A program made the position numbers and the translations under genes. The notes beneath the pieces are model-generated. The model did not search any database. It was given only the letters and a program-made list of their open reading frames with translations, and was not told where the DNA came from. Positions 17,665-25,430 of a stretch of DNA of 64,000 nt are shown here, piece after piece. This DNA is from Hyphomicrobium sp. (GTDB lineage: Bacteria; Pseudomonadota; Alphaproteobacteria; Rhizobiales; Hyphomicrobiaceae), in NCBI GenBank assembly GCA_022843145.1, contig JALHOF010000010.1:62001-126000 (forward strand), written 5' to 3'. Positions within the stretch are counted from its first letter, which is position 1; every line of letters starts with the position of its first letter.

Positions 17665-19302
17665 ATGAACACGCACGAGAGCAGCCAACAGTTCGCCAGT
17701 CTGCGCGGCCAACGCGACATGCGCAAGCGTGCCGCCGAGGACATCAAAGCCGCGCGCCATCGCCTTGCCAACGGTTCGACCATCAAGCCGGAGTTCGAAT
17801 ACGAGCTCCTGTCGATGTTCGTCCGCAATGAAATCGGCGCCGCTGTCACCATGCCGGCGCTTTCGATCATCTTTTCGCTGGCCTCGATGTTCTGGGCGCC
17901 GGTCCTGCAGGCAAGTATCTGGCTGATCATCGTGATCGCCTCGAAGGTGCTGCTGCTCGAACTCTGCCGCCGCTTCCAGGCCACCCCCCGTGCCGAGATC
18001 GATCTTCGGGTCTGGCGCCGCCGCTTCCTTCTCGCCGAATTTTTGAACGGCTGCACGTGGGCGCTATTCGCACTCGTCGGCATCGGCTCCGCGCTCAACG
18101 CTCCGAGCACGGTCATCTTCTCGTCGCACGTCTTCATCTTCGCCACGCTCATCGTGCTGCTCGCGATCCGCATGACCTTCGCATCGACCGTCATGTCGAT
18201 CCTCTATGCCGGCACGATCCCGATGACTGTCGCGGTGGCAACCCGGCTTCTTCTCCTCAACGATCCATTCTATTTCGCCCTCGCCTCGATGGCGGTCGGC
18301 GTCCACGTCTACTTCGTGTTCCTCGCCAAGGGGCTCAATTCGACCGCTCTCGCCATGCTCGAATTCCGCTCGCAGAAGGATGCCTTGATCGCCGAACTCG
18401 AGGAGCAGAAGGTGATTTCCGACGAGGCACGCCGCCGCGCCGAGACGGCCAACAAGGCCAAGTCCCGCTTTCTCGCCACCATGAGCCATGAGCTTCGGAC
18501 GCCGCTCAATGCCATCATGGGCTTCTCGGAAGTGATGCAGGGCGAAATCCTCGGCCCGATGAGCAATCCGACCTACCGCGAATATGCCGGCAACATCCAC
18601 GAAAGCGGCCGCCATCTCTTGCACCTCATCAACGAAATTCTCGACCTCTCGCGGATCGAGGCGGGGCGCTACGAGTTGCATGAGGAAACAGTTCGGCTGA
18701 GTGATGTCGCTGAAGACTGCCACCGCTTGTTGCGGCTCAAGGCAGACGCCAAAGGCCTGCAGTTCGTCGAGGACTACGCCGACAACCTTCCGCCTGTCTG
18801 GGTCGATCAGCGCGCAATGCGCCAGATCGTCCTGAACCTGATGTCGAATGCCTTGAAGTTCACACCAAAAGGCGGACGGATCACCATCACCATCGCACCG
18901 ACGTCCGACGGCGGGCAGTGGCTCAGCGTCCGCGATACCGGACCCGGTATTCCCGAGGACGAAATTCCAAAGGTCTTGCAGGCGTTCGGCCAAGGATCGC
19001 TGGCGCATCAGACAGCGGAAGGCGGGACCGGCCTGGGTCTGCCCATCGTTCAGAACCTGATCGAGTTGCATGGCGGATCGTTCGAACTGCTCTCGGAGCT
19101 GCGCAAAGGGACCGAGGCCATCGTCGTACTGCCCAAGCAGCGCGTGCTCCAGGCCGTGGGTCCCCTGCAGCCGCTCGGCCAGGAGCGCCACCGTGCTCCG
19201 GATGCCGTCGCAAGCTCGCACGCCCAGAACAATCTGCCTCATAATCGGGCACCACGCCAGCCGCGGATGCGCCAGCGGTCGTCCGGCCACTACGCGGCTT
19301 GA
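17665..19302 (+). CDS. Membrane sensor histidine kinase, PdhS/PleC/DivJ type
   Basis: A 545-residue protein. The N-terminal region has about six hydrophobic segments between residues 55 and 215. A short linker with a coiled coil (EELEEQKVISDEARRRAETA region) leads to the HisKA domain. The phosphoacceptor is H275 in the H-box FLATMSHELRTPLN. ATPase boxes follow: N box LMSNALKFTPKGG, G1 VRDTGPGIPEDE, G2 GGTGLGLPIVQNL. The kinase core resembles the alphaproteobacterial cell-cycle kinases PdhS/DivJ/PleC, but the membrane sensor differs. The tail is Gln/Arg-rich and probably disordered. No response regulator is adjacent. The ATG at 17665 was chosen, and the frame is open to 17584. Confidence 0.88.
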   Translation: MNTHESSQQFASLRGQRDMRKRAAEDIKAARHRLANGSTIKPEFEYELLSMFVRNEIGAAVTMPALSIIFSLASMFWAPVLQASIWLIIVIASKVLLLELCRRFQATPRAEIDLRVWRRRFLLAEFLNGCTWALFALVGIGSALNAPSTVIFSSHVFIFATLIVLLAIRMTFASTVMSILYAGTIPMTVAVATRLLLLNDPFYFALASMAVGVHVYFVFLAKGLNSTALAMLEFRSQKDALIAELEEQKVISDEARRRAETANKAKSRFLATMSHELRTPLNAIMGFSEVMQGEILGPMSNPTYREYAGNIHESGRHLLHLINEILDLSRIEAGRYELHEETVRLSDVAEDCHRLLRLKADAKGLQFVEDYADNLPPVWVDQRAMRQIVLNLMSNALKFTPKGGRITITIAPTSDGGQWLSVRDTGPGIPEDEIPKVLQAFGQGSLAHQTAEGGTGLGLPIVQNLIELHGGSFELLSELRKGTEAIVVLPKQRVLQAVGPLQPLGQERHRAPDAVASSHAQNNLPHNRAPRQPRMRQRSSGHYAA

Positions 19303-19442
19303 AGCCAGCGGCGCGATCGCCGCTATGGCGCGCGGAAGCAATTGTGTTTTGATCAGGCAATACCTAAATCTGCACCGTCGGTGACGCGGTGCCAGCGACG
19401 CACCGCTTATTCACACGCAGTCAACGCAAAGGCCGCCGCCGC

Positions 19443-19646
19443 ATGGAATCGCCTTGCATCAAAATCTGCGTCATCGATCCGACATCGCGCTTGTGCGTGG
19501 GCTGTGCGAGGACTTTGGACGAAATCGCCACGTGGGGTTCGCTGACGGACGGCCAGCGCGCGCGGATCATGTCGGAACTTCCGGATCGGCACGTCGTTTT
19601 GGCGGCCGCCGCGCGCCCCGCCGTCACTGGCGCCATTGGGAGTTGA
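19443..19646 (+). CDS. DUF1289 small cysteine-motif protein
   Basis: A 67-residue protein starting MESPCIKICVIDPTSRLCVG, with the pattern CIKIC...CVGC typical of DUF1289, a short presumed metal-binding domain (about 50 residues). The following ARTLDEIATWGSLTDGQRARIM also fits the family. The start at 19443 removes a 18-codon leader with unlike composition. The stop TGA (19644-19646) lies just upstream of the retropepsin-like gene, suggesting an operon. Confidence 0.85.
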   Translation: MESPCIKICVIDPTSRLCVGCARTLDEIATWGSLTDGQRARIMSELPDRHVVLAAAARPAVTGAIGS

Positions 19647-19650
19647 GTTC

Positions 19651-20358
19651 ATGCTGGGCTGGCTCGTCGTAACACTCGTCGTGCTCGGTCTCCTGTTCGC
19701 CGTGTTGCAGGGCAACCTCAGCGCGCTCGGGCCGTCGGAAGCGATCGACGAGACCATGCAGATCGTCGCCGCGATGCTGTTTGGCGCGTATGCCCTCTAT
19801 CTGCTGTTCGGTCATCGTGGGCGGCTCGGCCAGACGGTGCGCTATCTCGCGATGTGGGCGATCCTGTTCCTGGCCTTCGTCGGCGCTTATGCCTACCGAA
19901 CCGAGATTACCGCCGTCGGCTACCGGGTGATGGGCGAGTTGGTGCCGCCCGGTCAGACCGTAGCCATTGAAACCACCGATGCCGGCGAGCGCGCAGTACG
20001 TGTCCGGCGCCGCCCGGATGGCCATTTCATGGCCCGCGTCGAGGTCAACGGATCGCCGGTCTCCATGCTTGTCGACACCGGCGCGTCCACCGTCGTCCTG
20101 AGGCCGGCCGATGCCGAGCGGGCCGGTATCGAGATAAAGAACCTGAACTTCAGCGTTCCCGTGCAGACCGCAAACGGGACCACGTTCGCCGCGCCCGTCC
20201 GGCTGCGCTCGATCACCATCGGCGGCATCGAGGTGCGCGATGTCGAGACCCTCGTCTCCAAGCCCGGCAACCTCAAGGAAAGCCTGCTTGGTATGACTTT
20301 CTTAAAGCGTCTCCGCTCTTATGAGTTTGCTGGAGAGTTTTTGACGCTGCGCAGCTAG
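19651..20358 (+). CDS. Retropepsin-like aspartic protease, TIGR02281 type (copy 1)
   Basis: A 235-residue protein. Three hydrophobic segments in the first 85 residues (MLGWLVVTLVVLGLLFAV; IVAAMLFGAYALYLLF; LAMWAILFLAFVGAY) anchor a C-terminal single-lobe aspartic protease domain. The catalytic motif is VSMLVDTGASTVVL (DTGA), with downstream TANGTTFAAPVRLRSITIGG and a flap/hydrophobic end ESLLGMTFLKRL. This is the clan AA, retropepsin-like family common in alphaproteobacteria. Substrates are unknown. A second copy follows after a short gap. ATG at 19651 was chosen over TTG at 19636. Confidence 0.85.
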   Translation: MLGWLVVTLVVLGLLFAVLQGNLSALGPSEAIDETMQIVAAMLFGAYALYLLFGHRGRLGQTVRYLAMWAILFLAFVGAYAYRTEITAVGYRVMGELVPPGQTVAIETTDAGERAVRVRRRPDGHFMARVEVNGSPVSMLVDTGASTVVLRPADAERAGIEIKNLNFSVPVQTANGTTFAAPVRLRSITIGGIEVRDVETLVSKPGNLKESLLGMTFLKRLRSYEFAGEFLTLRS

Positions 20359-20399
20359 CCTTGAATTGGCCGGCCGGCGTCGCGAGTTGGAACCGACGC

Positions 20400-20963
20400 A
20401 TGGGATTCACGTCAGGCACGCGCGGACTGCTCGGCGAGGCGATGAGTTGGGTCGCGGCTGCAGGAATGCTTGCGTTCGGTCTTGTCCACTATGACGAGAT
20501 CCGGACCGCCACCAGCGCCGCGCTCGGCATCCCCAGCAGCACCTCCGGACAGCACCAGGCCGATGGCGATTCGGCCCGCCGCGATCATTCGGGCGGAATG
20601 GTCGAACTCAGGGCCGAACGAAGCGGCCATTTCATCACCACCGCCGAGGTCAACGGCCGCGCGGTCGAAATCATGGTCGACACCGGCGCCACATTCGTCG
20701 CGCTGAGCTACGAGGATGCGGAACGCGCGGGCATCTATCTGACGTCGAAAGACTTTACCCACTCGGTCGGAACCGCGAACGGCCGCGCAAGCGTTGCACC
20801 CGTCTCGCTCAGCCGCGTGTCGATCGGCGACATCACGGTGCGCAACGTGCAAGCCCTGGTTTCAGAACCGGGGAAGCTGCAGACGTCGCTGCTCGGCATG
20901 TCGTTCCTGAAGCGCCTGTCGGGCTTCGAGATGCGGTCGGATACGCTCTACCTGAAAGACTGA
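20400..20963 (+). CDS. Retropepsin-like aspartic protease, TIGR02281 type (copy 2)
   Basis: A 187-residue paralogue of the preceding gene. One hydrophobic N-terminal segment (EAMSWVAAAGMLAFGLVHYD) is followed by the protease domain. The catalytic motif is IMVDTGATFVAL (DTGA), with matching downstream blocks TANGRASVAPVSLSRVSIGD and TSLLGMSFLKRL. It has lost two of the three N-terminal membrane segments of copy 1. The ATG at 20400 is preferred, and the frame is open to a TTG at 20361, three bases after copy 1 ends. Tandem duplication followed by divergence is the simplest reading. Confidence 0.83.
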   Translation: MGFTSGTRGLLGEAMSWVAAAGMLAFGLVHYDEIRTATSAALGIPSSTSGQHQADGDSARRDHSGGMVELRAERSGHFITTAEVNGRAVEIMVDTGATFVALSYEDAERAGIYLTSKDFTHSVGTANGRASVAPVSLSRVSIGDITVRNVQALVSEPGKLQTSLLGMSFLKRLSGFEMRSDTLYLKD

Positions 20964-21093
20964 CCCGCAGAATTGCGAACGGCCATCGCGTTGCCACGAA
21001 GCAGGCCATAAGAACCTCTTCAAGCGGCCGAAATTCCGTTGGCGGCGGCATTGCCGTCCGCTACCGTCCGGCCGAATCGTCTGAGAGGCATCC

Positions 21094-22602
21094 ATGTTTC
21101 CCACACCGCGCGCAGATCTCGTTCCCAACACCGCCGACTTCGAGCGCTTGCCGCTGGTCAAGCCGACCGGCTTTCGCGAGTACGACGCGCGCTGGCTGTT
21201 CCCCGAAGAGATCAATCTGATGGGGCTCAACGCAGTGGGCCTCGGCATGGCAGCGCTGTTCGCCGAGCGCGGCGTCCCGAAGCGGATCGTCGTTGGCCAT
21301 GATTTCCGCTGGTATTCGGGCAGCGTGAAGCAGGCACTGATCAATGGACTGCTGGCAGGCGGATGCGAAGTCCACGATATCGGCCTCGCGCTCTCGCCGA
21401 TGGCCTACTACGCTCAGTTCGCGCTCGATGTCGAAGGCGTCGCGATGGTCACCGCCTCGCATAACGACAACGGCTGGACCGGCATCAAGATGGGCCTCGG
21501 CCGCCCCCTCACCTTCGGTCCCGACGAAATGACGCAACTCAAGAAGATCGTGCTCGAAGGCAAGTTTCAGCCGCGCGTCGGTGGCCGCTATATCTTCGTC
21601 CCCGACATGGCCGAGCGCTACAAGGCGTCGCTGCTCGAGGGTCGCGGCAAGCTGAAACGTAAACTTAAGGTCGTCTGCGCCTGCGGCAACGGCACCGCCG
21701 GCGCGTTCGCCCCCGAAGTGCTCGCCGCCGCCGGTTGCGAGGTGGTGCCGCTGCACTGCACGCTCGACCACAGCTTCCCGCATCACAACCCCAACCCCGA
21801 AGACATGGCGATGCTGCGGGCCGTCTCGGCGAAAGTCCTGGAAGTCAAAGCCGACGTCGGGCTCGCTTTCGACGGCGACGGCGACCGCTGCGGCGTCGTC
21901 GACAACGAGGGCCACGAGATCTTCGCCGACAAAGTCGGCGTCATGCTCGCGCGCGACATCTCCGGCCTCTTCCCCAACGCCAAGTTCGTCGTCGATGTCA
22001 AATCCACCGGTCTCTTTGCGACTGATCCGGTGCTGATCGAGCACGGCGCCACCACGACGTATTGGAAGACCGGTCACAGCTACATCAAGCGCTTCTCGCA
22101 CGAGACCAAGGCGCTCGTCGGCTTCGAGAAGTCGGGCCACTTCTTCTTCAACCCGCCGCTCGGCCGCGGTTACGACGACGGCCTCGTCGCCGCCCTCGCC
22201 GTCTGCGACATGCTCGAGCGCAACCCGTCGAAGACGATGGCAGACCTCAAGAACGCGCTTCCGAAGACCTGGCAGTCGCCGACCATGTCGCCCCACTGCG
22301 GCGACGAGGTGAAGTACGGCGTCGTCGACAAGATCATCGAGCACTACAAGACGCTGGCCGCCAAGAGCGCGACCATCGCCGGCCAGAAGATCCGCGAATT
22401 GATCACCGTCAACGGCGTCCGCGTCGTGCTGGCCGACGGCACCTGGGGCCTCGTCCGCGCGTCGTCGAACAAACCTGAACTCGTCGTCGTCGTCGAAAGC
22501 CCGACCTCGGAAGCCAACATGAAGGCGATCTTCGCCGACCTCGACGCGCAGATCTCGCGCCACCCCGAGGTCGGCGCGTACAATCAGAAAATCGCGTCGT
22601 AA
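21094..22602 (+). CDS. Phosphomannomutase/phosphoglucomutase
   Basis: A 502-residue alpha-D-phosphohexomutase that interconverts hexose-1- and hexose-6-phosphates for exopolysaccharide and LPS precursors. It carries all four family signatures. The phosphoserine loop is MVTASHNDNG, with S122. The metal loop is DGDGDR at residues 260-265. The sugar-binding loop is GFEKSGHFFF. The phosphate-binding end is WGLVRASSNKPEL. The family distinction (ManB/AlgC versus Pgm) cannot be made from these motifs. The ATG at 21094 follows GAGAGGC. It is the last conserved gene before the lower-GC insert. Confidence 0.92.
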   Translation: MFPTPRADLVPNTADFERLPLVKPTGFREYDARWLFPEEINLMGLNAVGLGMAALFAERGVPKRIVVGHDFRWYSGSVKQALINGLLAGGCEVHDIGLALSPMAYYAQFALDVEGVAMVTASHNDNGWTGIKMGLGRPLTFGPDEMTQLKKIVLEGKFQPRVGGRYIFVPDMAERYKASLLEGRGKLKRKLKVVCACGNGTAGAFAPEVLAAAGCEVVPLHCTLDHSFPHHNPNPEDMAMLRAVSAKVLEVKADVGLAFDGDGDRCGVVDNEGHEIFADKVGVMLARDISGLFPNAKFVVDVKSTGLFATDPVLIEHGATTTYWKTGHSYIKRFSHETKALVGFEKSGHFFFNPPLGRGYDDGLVAALAVCDMLERNPSKTMADLKNALPKTWQSPTMSPHCGDEVKYGVVDKIIEHYKTLAAKSATIAGQKIRELITVNGVRVVLADGTWGLVRASSNKPELVVVVESPTSEANMKAIFADLDAQISRHPEVGAYNQKIAS

Positions 22603-22609
22603 CGGCGGT

Positions 22610-22633
22610 CTGTATCTGCAGATAGCTTCAGAT
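22610..22633. repeat. Left imperfect direct repeat flanking the ParA-like cassette
   Basis: CTGTATCT (22610-22617), eight bases, then CTTCAGAT (22626-22633). The same two octamers with a nine-base spacer occur at 24351-24375, at the other edge of the low-GC insert. The left copy also contains a perfect 12-base palindrome TATCTGCAGATA (22613-22624). Possible insertion-site duplication; not proven. Confidence 0.5.
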
Positions 22634-22969
22634 CGGCCGGAACTTCTCAGCAACCTTGTTCTTGGCGTCATAGCGAACCAGCTCGACGAAGCGCTTGCTG
22701 ATTTTCTCAATGCCGGCCTTGCGGCTGGCAGCCTTGGCTCCACCTATGCCATAGGAGTTCGCTATAGCAGCTATGTCAGCGGCTGCGACATCAGCGTCAG
22801 TCGTCAAAGTCTTTAGAACAGCGTCGAACGCCGAACGATCCGTCTTCGCAGCGCGAAGACGAGCAACGTAGTCATCGACCTTAGCGTGATTGATCGACGC
22901 CTTGACTGCCTTAGCACGCACCATGTCATCGTCCTCGGTATAGAACCCGAGCATTCGAGCTAGTCCCAT
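22628..22969 (-). CDS. Small helical protein of unknown function, partner of the ParA-like gene
   Basis: A 113-residue, charged and probably all-helical protein starting MGLARMLGFYTEDDDMVRAK. It is rich in Ala, Lys, Asp and Arg, with no signal peptide and no membrane segment. The ATG at 22969 has GAGGGA seven bases upstream; an ATG at 22984 is in frame but has no site. It lies about 90 bases downstream of the ParA-like gene on the same strand, so a common transcript is likely. Base composition is less GC-rich than its neighbours. No known family was recognised. Its position suggests a partner or regulator of the ATPase. Confidence 0.65.
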   Translation of the reverse strand: MGLARMLGFYTEDDDMVRAKAVKASINHAKVDDYVARLRAAKTDRSAFDAVLKTLTTDADVAAADIAAIANSYGIGGAKAASRKAGIEKISKRFVELVRYDAKNKVAEKFRPI

Positions 22970-23060
22970 CGCGTTGTCCCTCATTTAGGCGGGGAGTACG
23001 CGACCACTAGGCTCCTCCAGGATAGTCATTGATATTGTTGCGATTCTGGCAAGACGCAAC

Positions 23061-24293
23061 CTATCGCCACTCATCAAGTTTGATTCGGGCACAGATTTGT
23101 TCGGCGAGTGGAGCGAACACCTGTCGAAACGCTTCTCCATCTTGCCCTGACAAAAGCCAAGCAAACTCTTCACCAGCGGCCCTAGCAACTGCTACACGAC
23201 GCGGGATTGTTCGCTCGAACCTGAAGTCAACACCTTCACGCCAGATCTCGCCAGAATCGCGCAGTGAATTAAATATATCTGATTCAATGCCCGAAAGCTG
23301 TTCGGTACGTGTCAACATCCCCACAATGCCCGCAAGATCGATACTAAGATTCATTTCCTCCTTTAGCACCTTTACCAAGGTCAGGAACTGCGCCACCGCT
23401 TCACCAGACAATTTGTCGAGCACCGTGGGCACAACAATGTGATGGCTCGCAACAAGTGCATTGATGCTGCTCATTGTAAGGCGTGGCGGCATGTCGAATA
23501 TGATTGCAGCGTACTTGCGCCGTACATCGGGGTCGAGAAATAGATGCGCGAGACGATATCGAGCATCAACCACATCATCTCCATCCGTAATCCATCTCAG
23601 CAGTAGCTCATTTTCCAACTGCGCCAGCGGGTAGCTTGCAGGAACGATCCAGCCTCGATTGAGTTTTGGAGCCAAATGCACTTCCTGTGCGACCACCGTC
23701 GCCAGCGATGCTCCTGGCTCAAAGAGCCTATTCACTCGAGATTCGGTCTCCTCCTTCCCGGCCGACAACAGCGCCATGTTCGAGAGGGAGCCCTGATAGT
23801 CTAAATCGACGAGCAGCACAGGAAGCTGTCGTTTCTCGCTGATGTAGGCCGCGAGATTAGCTGCTAACGTGGTCTTGCCGACGCCTCCCTTGAGATTTCC
23901 TACGGTGAGAACCCGTGCACCCTTCGGATCATGTGCCCACTCTCGATAGCGCACAAACGGCCGGTTTGACTTCAACTTCCAGAGCTCGCTTGCCCCCGTC
24001 GTTACTTGACGAAGATCCCTGTCTAGCTTTTCAATCTGCCTGGACCGCAAATCGTTACTGGCGATCGCCCCTTTAAGGGCTTGATCCTTCTCCTCCAATT
24101 GCATCTGGGAGCCGCGAACCTCTTCCTTCAAACGCCCAAGCGCTTCGGCTTGAGCCATGAGTTCACGGCGATCCTTGCGGTTGAAATAAAACGAGACTGC
24201 TGCGATCAATGGGCCGATCACGTATGAAATTATTGGCAGCGATTGCATAAATGCAGCGATGACCCACTCGACAACTGATTTGAGCCAATCCAC
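23061..24293 (-). CDS. Membrane-anchored ParA/MinD-family (SIMIBI) ATPase with coiled coil
   Basis: A protein of about 410 residues. It has an N-terminal hydrophobic segment (VVEWVIAAFMQSLPIISYVI, extended by GPLIAAVSFYF) and a basic/acidic helical stretch with heptad-like spacing (about residues 45-100). A ParA-type ATPase domain follows. The deviant Walker A is NLKGGVGKTTLAANLAAY (residues about 133-150), with VLLVDLDYQGSLSNM as Walker A', and AIIFDMPPRLTMSS as the Walker B region. No DNA-binding N-terminal helix-turn-helix and no ParB gene are present. GTG at 24293 has GAGAGG upstream; a TTG at 24311 is the alternative. Lower GC and imperfect flanking repeats suggest acquisition. The role is unknown; it resembles positioning or signalling ATPases more than a plasmid partition protein. 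Confidence 0.8.
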   Translation of the reverse strand: MDWLKSVVEWVIAAFMQSLPIISYVIGPLIAAVSFYFNRKDRRELMAQAEALGRLKEEVRGSQMQLEEKDQALKGAIASNDLRSRQIEKLDRDLRQVTTGASELWKLKSNRPFVRYREWAHDPKGARVLTVGNLKGGVGKTTLAANLAAYISEKRQLPVLLVDLDYQGSLSNMALLSAGKEETESRVNRLFEPGASLATVVAQEVHLAPKLNRGWIVPASYPLAQLENELLLRWITDGDDVVDARYRLAHLFLDPDVRRKYAAIIFDMPPRLTMSSINALVASHHIVVPTVLDKLSGEAVAQFLTLVKVLKEEMNLSIDLAGIVGMLTRTEQLSGIESDIFNSLRDSGEIWREGVDFRFERTIPRRVAVARAAGEEFAWLLSGQDGEAFRQVFAPLAEQICARIKLDEWR

Positions 24294-24350
24294 GAAGCGC
24301 CTCTCGATCAATCATTGTGCGTCACAGAGTACATGCTTATTCCGCAGGCG

Positions 24351-24375
24351 CTGTATCTAGCGTGCAACTTCAGAT
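24351..24375. repeat. Right imperfect direct repeat flanking the ParA-like cassette
   Basis: CTGTATCT (24351-24358), nine bases, then CTTCAGAT (24368-24375), in the same orientation as the copy at 22610-22633. It lies in the gap between the ParA-like gene and the metallophosphoesterase gene. Confidence 0.5.
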
Positions 24376-24382
24376 TGACCTC

Positions 24383-25327
24383 TCAACAGCACGCTGCCGG
24401 AGCGTCCGCCTCGGCGGCGGTGAGCGGCACGGGCCACGCGGGCCACGCCGCCGATAGTCCCGGCCGCCGTTCAGACGCCAGCCACCGTAACGTGCCGGGG
24501 GTGAGTGCCGCGCCCTGCACCGTGCGCTCGTGCGCCTCGAGCACGTCGCAGCTCGGCCATACGCCGCTTTCGAGCGCCGCGCGGTACTCATCGGGATAGC
24601 CGCCGCGCGCCATCGCCGCCATCGCTGCGCGGTGGTCGTAGTCGAAGGCATGGTGCGTGACTTCGATCGCGCCACGAACCGGCGTCAAGACGCTGTACCA
24701 GCCGCGCGCAGTGCCATCGTTGGCCGGCATCCCCGCGACACCCGCGTTGTGCCAGAGCCGCCCATCGATGACCTGCGTGAACGGCATGCCGCAGTGGCCG
24801 CCGATGATGCCGTGACAGCCATCCGCCAAGCCGAGTGACAGTTGCCGCCGCTTCTCGTCGAGCGGCGTCGTCGCGAACACGAACTGGTTGATGACGTCCG
24901 CACCGCCATGAATGATCCGCAGCCGGCGGCCGCCAATCTCGATATCGAGCCGCCTTGGTAAGGCGGCGAGCCAACGGCGGTCGCTCGCCCCAACTTCGCG
25001 ATCCACGCACTGAAACCACGCCGACGACAGCCGGTCGCAAGCGCCACCCTCCGGAAAGCCGCAACCGCAATCCGGCGCGCCCGTCGCAAGCTGCTCGTCG
25101 CAATTGCCCATGACGACATGAATGCCTGCATCCCTCACCCGTGCGATGGTCGCCACCGGATCGCCGCAGTAGGCCACGAGATCGCCCGTGCAGACGATCC
25201 GCGACGGCGGGATCCCGCGCCCAACCGCAACCGACAGCACCGCTTCGGTGGCCTGGAGGTTGCCATATGGCCCGCCGAAAACGAGCAGCGGACCATCGAT
25301 CCCGATCACCGCGTTGTTCCCCGTCAT
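24383..25327 (-). CDS. Metallophosphoesterase (calcineurin-like)
   Basis: A 314-residue protein of the calcineurin-like phosphoesterase superfamily. Motifs in order: LLVFGGPYGNLQATEAVL (a variant of the DxH start, where the usual DxHGN reads GPYGN), RIVCTGDLVAYCGDP (GDxxxxGxxP), HVVMGNCDEQLA (GNCD/E), RIIHGGAD (GH-like), and IIGGHCGMPF (GHT-like). Replacement of the first Asp and His by Gly and Tyr is notable, because these normally ligand the first metal. The start of the domain may therefore be degenerate. The C-terminal part has HHAFDYDHRAAM, as in cytoplasmic homologues. It is likely soluble; the substrate is unknown. Confidence 0.82.
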   Translation of the reverse strand: MTGNNAVIGIDGPLLVFGGPYGNLQATEAVLSVAVGRGIPPSRIVCTGDLVAYCGDPVATIARVRDAGIHVVMGNCDEQLATGAPDCGCGFPEGGACDRLSSAWFQCVDREVGASDRRWLAALPRRLDIEIGGRRLRIIHGGADVINQFVFATTPLDEKRRQLSLGLADGCHGIIGGHCGMPFTQVIDGRLWHNAGVAGMPANDGTARGWYSVLTPVRGAIEVTHHAFDYDHRAAMAAMARGGYPDEYRAALESGVWPSCDVLEAHERTVQGAALTPGTLRWLASERRPGLSAAWPAWPVPLTAAEADAPAACC

Positions 25328-25430
25328 CAGATATCGGCTCCTTTAGCCCCGCCAACAGACCGGCACCGCAATTGCGGCCGTCCGCCGCCTCCCGGCAAAT
25401 CACACCCGCGTTAGTTTGCCATCATCGGAT

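Noticed and set aside
22985-23188. 67-codon minus-strand ORF overlapping the end of the ParA-like gene
   Set aside because: It overlaps the ATPase gene in another frame and has no own start-site support; a shadow frame.
23061-24311. ParA-like gene as a plasmid or chromosome partition locus
   Set aside because: No ParB gene, no parS-like inverted repeats nearby, and an N-terminal membrane segment makes classic partition unlikely.
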